From an uncultured Clostridia bacterium (GTDB taxonomy: Bacteria > Bacillota > Clostridia > TANB77 > CAG-508): DNA of 26,102 nt. The translations under genes were made by a program, and so were the position numbers. Positions 23,201 through 26,102 of this stretch are shown here, piece by piece. The DNA lies in assembly GCA_949118805.1 (NCBI GenBank), contig CASAUJ010000002.1:1-26102 (forward strand), given 5' to 3'. The first letter of the stretch is position 1, and every line of letters begins with the position of its first letter. The notes beneath the pieces are model-generated. The model was given only the letters and a program-made list of their open reading frames with translations, did not search any database and was not told the origin of the DNA.

Positions 23201-24992
23201 TCGTAATTTCTCCATTTTGATTGGTATAAAAAGTAGTTGCTTGACTTCTATCTACATAGTATATTTGTCCATTACTTGCTCTTTGTACCCATTTTCCATT
23301 GCTATATTGAAATTGGAAACCAACATTTTCTAATTTAACCGATTCATTATCTTGGTTTACTTTTATCACTTTTAAGTGTGCAATTTTTTGTACATTGGTA
23401 ATGCTAGTTGAAACTGTTCCTTTGCGAATATTTACATTAATATCTTTCGGACTCGCTAAATCTAAATATCCATAATTTGGATTGCTTGTTTCATGTATCC
23501 TATAATTTCCCATTAACAAATTATTTACTTGAATTACACCATTTCTATCTGTATAGAAAGTAGTCGCTTGATTTGCATCCACATAATATATTTGATCATT
23601 ACTTGCTCTTTGTACCCATTTTCCATTATTTAAAAATTGAATTTTAAAAGCTACATTGGGTAATTTTATATTATGATTATCATAATCTACTTTGTTAATT
23701 TGTAAGTTTCCAATTTTTTGTATATTTTTAATCATTATGCTTTTGGTTCCTCCCGCTTCATTTACTTGTACATCTTGTGCTGCTGCTAAATCGGTATAAC
23801 CATAATGTGGATTTTTTGTTTCATGAACACGGTAATTTCCTAGTATGATATTAGAAATATAGATTTCTCCACTTCCATTCGTTTTAAATGTAGTAGCTTG
23901 ATTTCTATCTACATAAGAGATACTTCCATTTCCCTCTTGTCTTAAGAACCTTCCTGAACTTAATTGTTGTACCACAAATTCTACATTTCCCAATCTTGTA
24001 TTTTGATTATCATAATCTGCTTTAACAATTTTTAGATTCCCTAGCATCTTGACATCATATTGAAAACTTTTTTTAGTTTCTTTATCCCTTTTTCCATAAT
24101 AATTTCGGTTGATTACATTTTGATAATTATCTGCTCCACATTGCCAAAATGAAATATTTGCATAATATACTTGTTTGCTTCCTTTTCCTGTTAATTTTGT
24201 AATAGCACTTACTCCTTGGTTCATAGGAATAGAAATATAAAAGTCTTTTCCGGATTGTACTGCACTTCCATTATATTGGCTATAAGATACATTGGAAACT
24301 ATTCTACCTGCTTGATCTTCTACTTCTATACTATTCAACGTTCCTACATAAGACCAATTAAAAGGACCAATTCGGGCATAAGAAATATTATTTTGCACAT
24401 AATTTTCTGTTCTAATATTGGCTTTGTTGGTATTATCAATAATATCTTCTGCTTGATTTTCATGCTTTTTCCCTTCCATTGCTGCATTTTCATCTATCCA
24501 TGAACTAGTTCCTGCATCTGCATCTGCTATTCCAGGTGGGACTCCTAAATGAATACCTAAATTATTTACCCAAGTAGCCATATGGTTCCATACAGCATTT
24601 TGAACTGGTAATGTTTTTAAATATGCCCATTTATTTTTATTACTTCCAAGATTATTCAAATGATTTGTGTCAATTGGTTCTTCTTGTGCTAAGATATAAG
24701 ACATAATAGCATTATAAGGATCTTTTACTGTTCTTCCATAGGTATCGGTAGCCACATCTCCTTCAAATGTAATAATAGCGACTGGTGTATAATTTTGTGG
24801 TTTTCCAGTATTTAAATGTCTCGTTTTTTGAATACAGATAATGGTTCCTCCCATATTTACAAAATTTCCAAAGTCCATCATTACATGACCACCTATATTG
24901 TAATCATTGTCAGCAAATGTTATCATTTTTGATCCCCATACGAAAATCGTAAACATTATGATACTAATGATTATTTTGTTTATTTTTTTCAT
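20244..24992 (-). CDS. Surface protein: thioester-like domain, three CnaB-like and two SdrD-B-like domains, cell-wall sorting signal
   Basis: 1582 aa. The signal peptide ends about TFA27. The N-terminal domain (28-310) has IICIQ (Cys53) and PVQNAVW (Gln131), the expected pair of an internal thioester domain. Three tandem CnaB-like domains follow (about 316-425, 426-535, 536-645). Their Lys/Glu/Asn triads are 324/391/423, 434/501/533 and 544/610/642, each Glu-Asn pair exactly 32 residues apart. The second and third share WVQRASN-x-QIYYVD and QATTFYT. SdrD-B-like domains begin at LSGYVWID (649) and MTGKVFLDE (1119). The C-terminus has TPATGEN (1545-1551), a membrane helix and a KKKSIKP tail. 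It is the longer paralogue of the gene at 11014-15126; extra length is mostly added CnaB domains. ATG at 24992 has GGGAGGT upstream, 19 bases after the partner's stop. Probably a covalently binding adhesin; inference. Confidence 0.8.
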   Translation of the reverse strand: MKKINKIIISIIMFTIFVWGSKMITFADNDYNIGGHVMMDFGNFVNMGGTIICIQKTRHLNTGKPQNYTPVAIITFEGDVATDTYGRTVKDPYNAIMSYILAQEEPIDTNHLNNLGSNKNKWAYLKTLPVQNAVWNHMATWVNNLGIHLGVPPGIADADAGTSSWIDENAAMEGKKHENQAEDIIDNTNKANIRTENYVQNNISYARIGPFNWSYVGTLNSIEVEDQAGRIVSNVSYSQYNGSAVQSGKDFYISIPMNQGVSAITKLTGKGSKQVYYANISFWQCGADNYQNVINRNYYGKRDKETKKSFQYDVKMLGNLKIVKADYDNQNTRLGNVEFVVQQLSSGRFLRQEGNGSISYVDRNQATTFKTNGSGEIYISNIILGNYRVHETKNPHYGYTDLAAAQDVQVNEAGGTKSIMIKNIQKIGNLQINKVDYDNHNIKLPNVAFKIQFLNNGKWVQRASNDQIYYVDANQATTFYTDRNGVIQVNNLLMGNYRIHETSNPNYGYLDLASPKDINVNIRKGTVSTSITNVQKIAHLKVIKVNQDNESVKLENVGFQFQYSNGKWVQRASNGQIYYVDRSQATTFYTNQNGEITIQNLLMGNYHGYETVIPEYGYEATDNGKLIVLNNRKQWHTEKFRNKQKFVKLSGYVWIDQYTLNGKETEKNNLFKTENGTKKDTNDDLLNGITVRLMDRTKTGTSAIVKTTVTNNLNRYKETGHNGNGEYLFTEVLTDKLKDYYIEFEYDGLTYTNVIAYNNQNRGSKAAEKTTGAGSRQEFNQNFSYIEGRSRNTGFTRNANKVETHSLTYDTNQKAHTAILNSQGKYVEQGNGIMKQQAIGSYPIKANTDATNYGIKNHFTYGQEEIKYINLGLTEREQPDMAIIKDINNVKLTINGYENVYYYGQRTQNVNEYGDGFNIGVKFGDKYKNMSYKRAIYQADYEYENPKDKSKELEVYITYQIKMRNKSTNLTTKINSLADYYDERYTLMGAGTSVNKNGNIEGNITCEEIDYGKQGYKKAIVQTNTILRKDVPNEDEKSVFIQFKLSREAVKDILNGKDTLLSNVAEINSYSIFEGNKIYAGIDQNSNPGSCEPWNSTTFEDDTDRAPALILEVANARQMTGKVFLDETAEELKIGQIRKGSGAYENGEKGIEGVEVIFTEKTGSGKIYKGKTDQNGDFFLDEFIPGDYILTYIWGDQTYKVQNYKATIYYDKARYDKSIENKFWYKEKVETRLSDAIDDYQKRLEIDEELKHITNKTTTTKDEMSSNTPLMGIGIEYESTETASTGKKYTYQIKNVDFGIVERARQRMAFEKRIKTLKLTLANGQVMSDVIIKEDANGNRTIEGSRNGITYMPPRIGTIPKNGFIRQELDNELIQGSILEVEYEIKATNESELDYLSENYYHHGIEEGKLVTIAPSGIIDYLDKEWSFDQTKNPQWNVKAVSEVKNLLDETVYNSRKTNIEEKNILFTDHLKQYYLEPTFSAETILKVSKILTTTDSIVLDNEAELVEITKTGGSELQDAIPGNYVPGTGKTEIDDSTAETIIVTPATGENRNYAVYLWGTIIFLTGLAIGIVWIKKKSIKP
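23058..24047 (-). repeat. Three tandem 330-bp repeats encoding CnaB-like domains
   Basis: Three consecutive 110-codon units (24047-23718, 23717-23388, 23387-23058). The last two are most alike, including a shared 27-base identical stretch (plus strand begins ACTTGCTCTTTGTACCC, at about 23275 and 23600). The paralogue at 11014-15126 has only one such domain. Confidence 0.7.
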
Positions 24993-25011
24993 TTCTTACC
25001 TCCCTTCTTGT

Positions 25012-26102
25012 TTAATTCTTGTTTCTCCTCTTTTTTATCATGATCACTACTATTCCTACTAAAATAACTACTATCACAAGGATTATTGTTGTGTAAATGA
25101 TTCCTCCTGTTTTTATGCTCAACATAACTTCTGCTAATCCAAAGTCATTTTCTTCTTTTCGACGATTTCCTGGTATGGAATTACAATCTTGCATTCCTAG
25201 TTCATTATAATCTTCTGTTATTTCTGCTGTATTTGGGATTAATCCTGTGTTATTTTCTGTCATTGTCTTGGTTAATGTTAAAGTTATCGTTTTGCTTTCT
25301 CCTGGTAGAATTTTTTCATCCGCTAGAACGGTTGTTGTTAAAGTATTTCCTTCCTGTTTCCAGCCTCTATTTAAGCTTTCTTTAAAGGTTAGCTCTCCTG
25401 AAACATAATCTGTTATTTTCTTTGCATATCCTTCTATTTCCCCTTGATTTGTGACTTTAATTTCATATTCAATGGTAATCTTAGAACCAGCTATTGTTCT
25501 ACTATCTAATTCTACTTTTACAACACTTTGATCGCTGTATTCTCTTATGGTTGTTCCCCTACTATCTTGTATTAAAATACGATGAATATATTTGTCTAGC
25601 TTTAAATCAAATTTTCGCTTTTTCATTAAGCCAATATTAATATTGGCAATATGATCTCCTTTGATTTCTAATAAATCTGTTGTCGTTACTTGTTTTATTT
25701 CATCTTCTATTTTTAGTTCACTTATGATGGCATTAGAATTTTCTGCTTCTTCTACTCCTGTTGCTTTATATTTTGTTATATCATATTGAGTTTTATCATA
25801 GTCAAATAGAACGATGTATTTTCCATCTCCTATCTTATCTAAAATATAAATTCCGTTTTCATTAGTTGTTGCTTCTAATATTTCTCCATTTTCCTTTTTT
25901 ACTAAATGATTTGTTTCTGTATTTAATAGTTTTACTTTTATATTACTTAGCTTCTTCTCTTCTGGATCTCTTTTACCATTAGCATTTTCATCATACCAAG
26001 CAATTCCTGAAATCATCTTCTTTCCTTTTGCCACATCATTATCATCTACTTTGTTATCATCTGGGTTATCTGGATCTGGGTTATCTGGATCTGGATTGTC
26101 CG
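25012..26102 (-). CDS. Partial DUF11/SdrD-B-type surface protein, C-terminal end (cut by window edge)
   Basis: The reading frame is open to the right edge, so only the last 362 residues are seen. The GTG at 26034 is an internal codon (…NDVAKGKK), not the start. The visible part begins with an acidic DNPDP repeat linker. An SdrD-B-like domain follows (ISGIAWYDENANGKRDPEEK). After it come a DUF11-like domain, then SIKTGG, a membrane helix and KKRRNKN. It aligns end to end with the C-terminal part of the protein at 15148-19896, roughly two thirds identical by eye, and the linker KVDDND is shared. It precedes its thioester-type partner by 19 bases, reproducing the left module. N-terminus, start and promoter lie outside the window. 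Confidence 0.82.
   Translation of the reverse strand, partial: DNPDPDNPDPDNPDDNKVDDNDVAKGKKMISGIAWYDENANGKRDPEEKKLSNIKVKLLNTETNHLVKKENGEILEATTNENGIYILDKIGDGKYIVLFDYDKTQYDITKYKATGVEEAENSNAIISELKIEDEIKQVTTTDLLEIKGDHIANINIGLMKKRKFDLKLDKYIHRILIQDSRGTTIREYSDQSVVKVELDSRTIAGSKITIEYEIKVTNQGEIEGYAKKITDYVSGELTFKESLNRGWKQEGNTLTTTVLADEKILPGESKTITLTLTKTMTENNTGLIPNTAEITEDYNELGMQDCNSIPGNRRKEENDFGLAEVMLSIKTGGIIYTTIILVIVVILVGIVVIMIKKRRNKN
26061..26102 (-). repeat. 15-bp tandem repeat encoding the PDPDN linker
   Basis: The 15-base unit CTGGGTTATCTGGAT (plus strand) occurs at 26061-26075 and 26076-26090, with a diverged partial copy to the edge. On the coding strand it encodes DNPDP-type repeats, so copy-number change would keep the frame. 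Confidence 0.7.

Noticed and set aside
26032..26034. GTG as the start of a 340-aa surface protein
   Set aside because: The frame stays open with matching linker sequence to the window edge, there is no signal peptide, and the full-length paralogue continues here.

Overview
The window looks like a chromosomal segment of a low-G+C, Gram-positive (monoderm) Clostridia-type bacterium, probably an uncultured gut anaerobe. The evidence is strong AGGAGG-type ribosome binding sites, TTGACA/TATAAT promoters, a tRNA with encoded CCA, and very A+T-rich genes. It also includes families common in Firmicutes (YkvI, CvpA, DUF5711-like, DUF6774-like) and large secreted proteins with sorting-signal-like C-termini. 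TGA is used as a stop, so the standard bacterial code applies. I had no database access; family names come from recognised motifs.

Left part (1-7340). A leftward CvpA / DUF5711-like pair is followed by a YkvI-family transporter. Next is a leftward GldA-GldF-GldG-type ABC operon whose ATPase gene carries a one-base frameshift. A 122-bp near-perfect inverted repeat (MITE/REPIN-like) separates this operon from a rightward UPF0016/TMEM165-type cation transporter gene.

Middle part (7341-11013). A tRNA-Arg(TCT) with its own promoter is followed by a compositionally different lipoprotein gene with its own promoter and terminator. A structured non-coding stretch comes next. A leftward cluster of small genes follows: a 53-aa ORF, a frameshifted DUF6774-like small protein, a membrane protein, and a DNPH1/deoxyribosyltransferase-fold protein. 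A divergent XRE regulator ends at an 18-bp perfect-stem bidirectional terminator.

Right part (11014-26102). All coding is leftward and consists of two tandem copies of a two-gene surface-protein module. Each module has a large DUF11/SdrD-B-type protein ending in an SIKTGG-TM-basic tail. It is followed, 19-21 bases later, by a protein with a candidate thioester domain, CnaB-like domain(s) and two SdrD-B-like domains, ending in TPATGEN-TM-basic tail. The upstream copy is cut by the window edge. The left copy has one CnaB-like domain and the right copy has three tandem ones with conserved Lys/Glu/Asn positions. The left module has two promoters, a palindrome over one -35 box, and a TGTAA-N5-TTACA site that also occurs upstream of the XRE gene. 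The cautious reading is a duplicated, diversified, probably covalently cross-linked adhesin or fibre system. No sortase is visible in the window.
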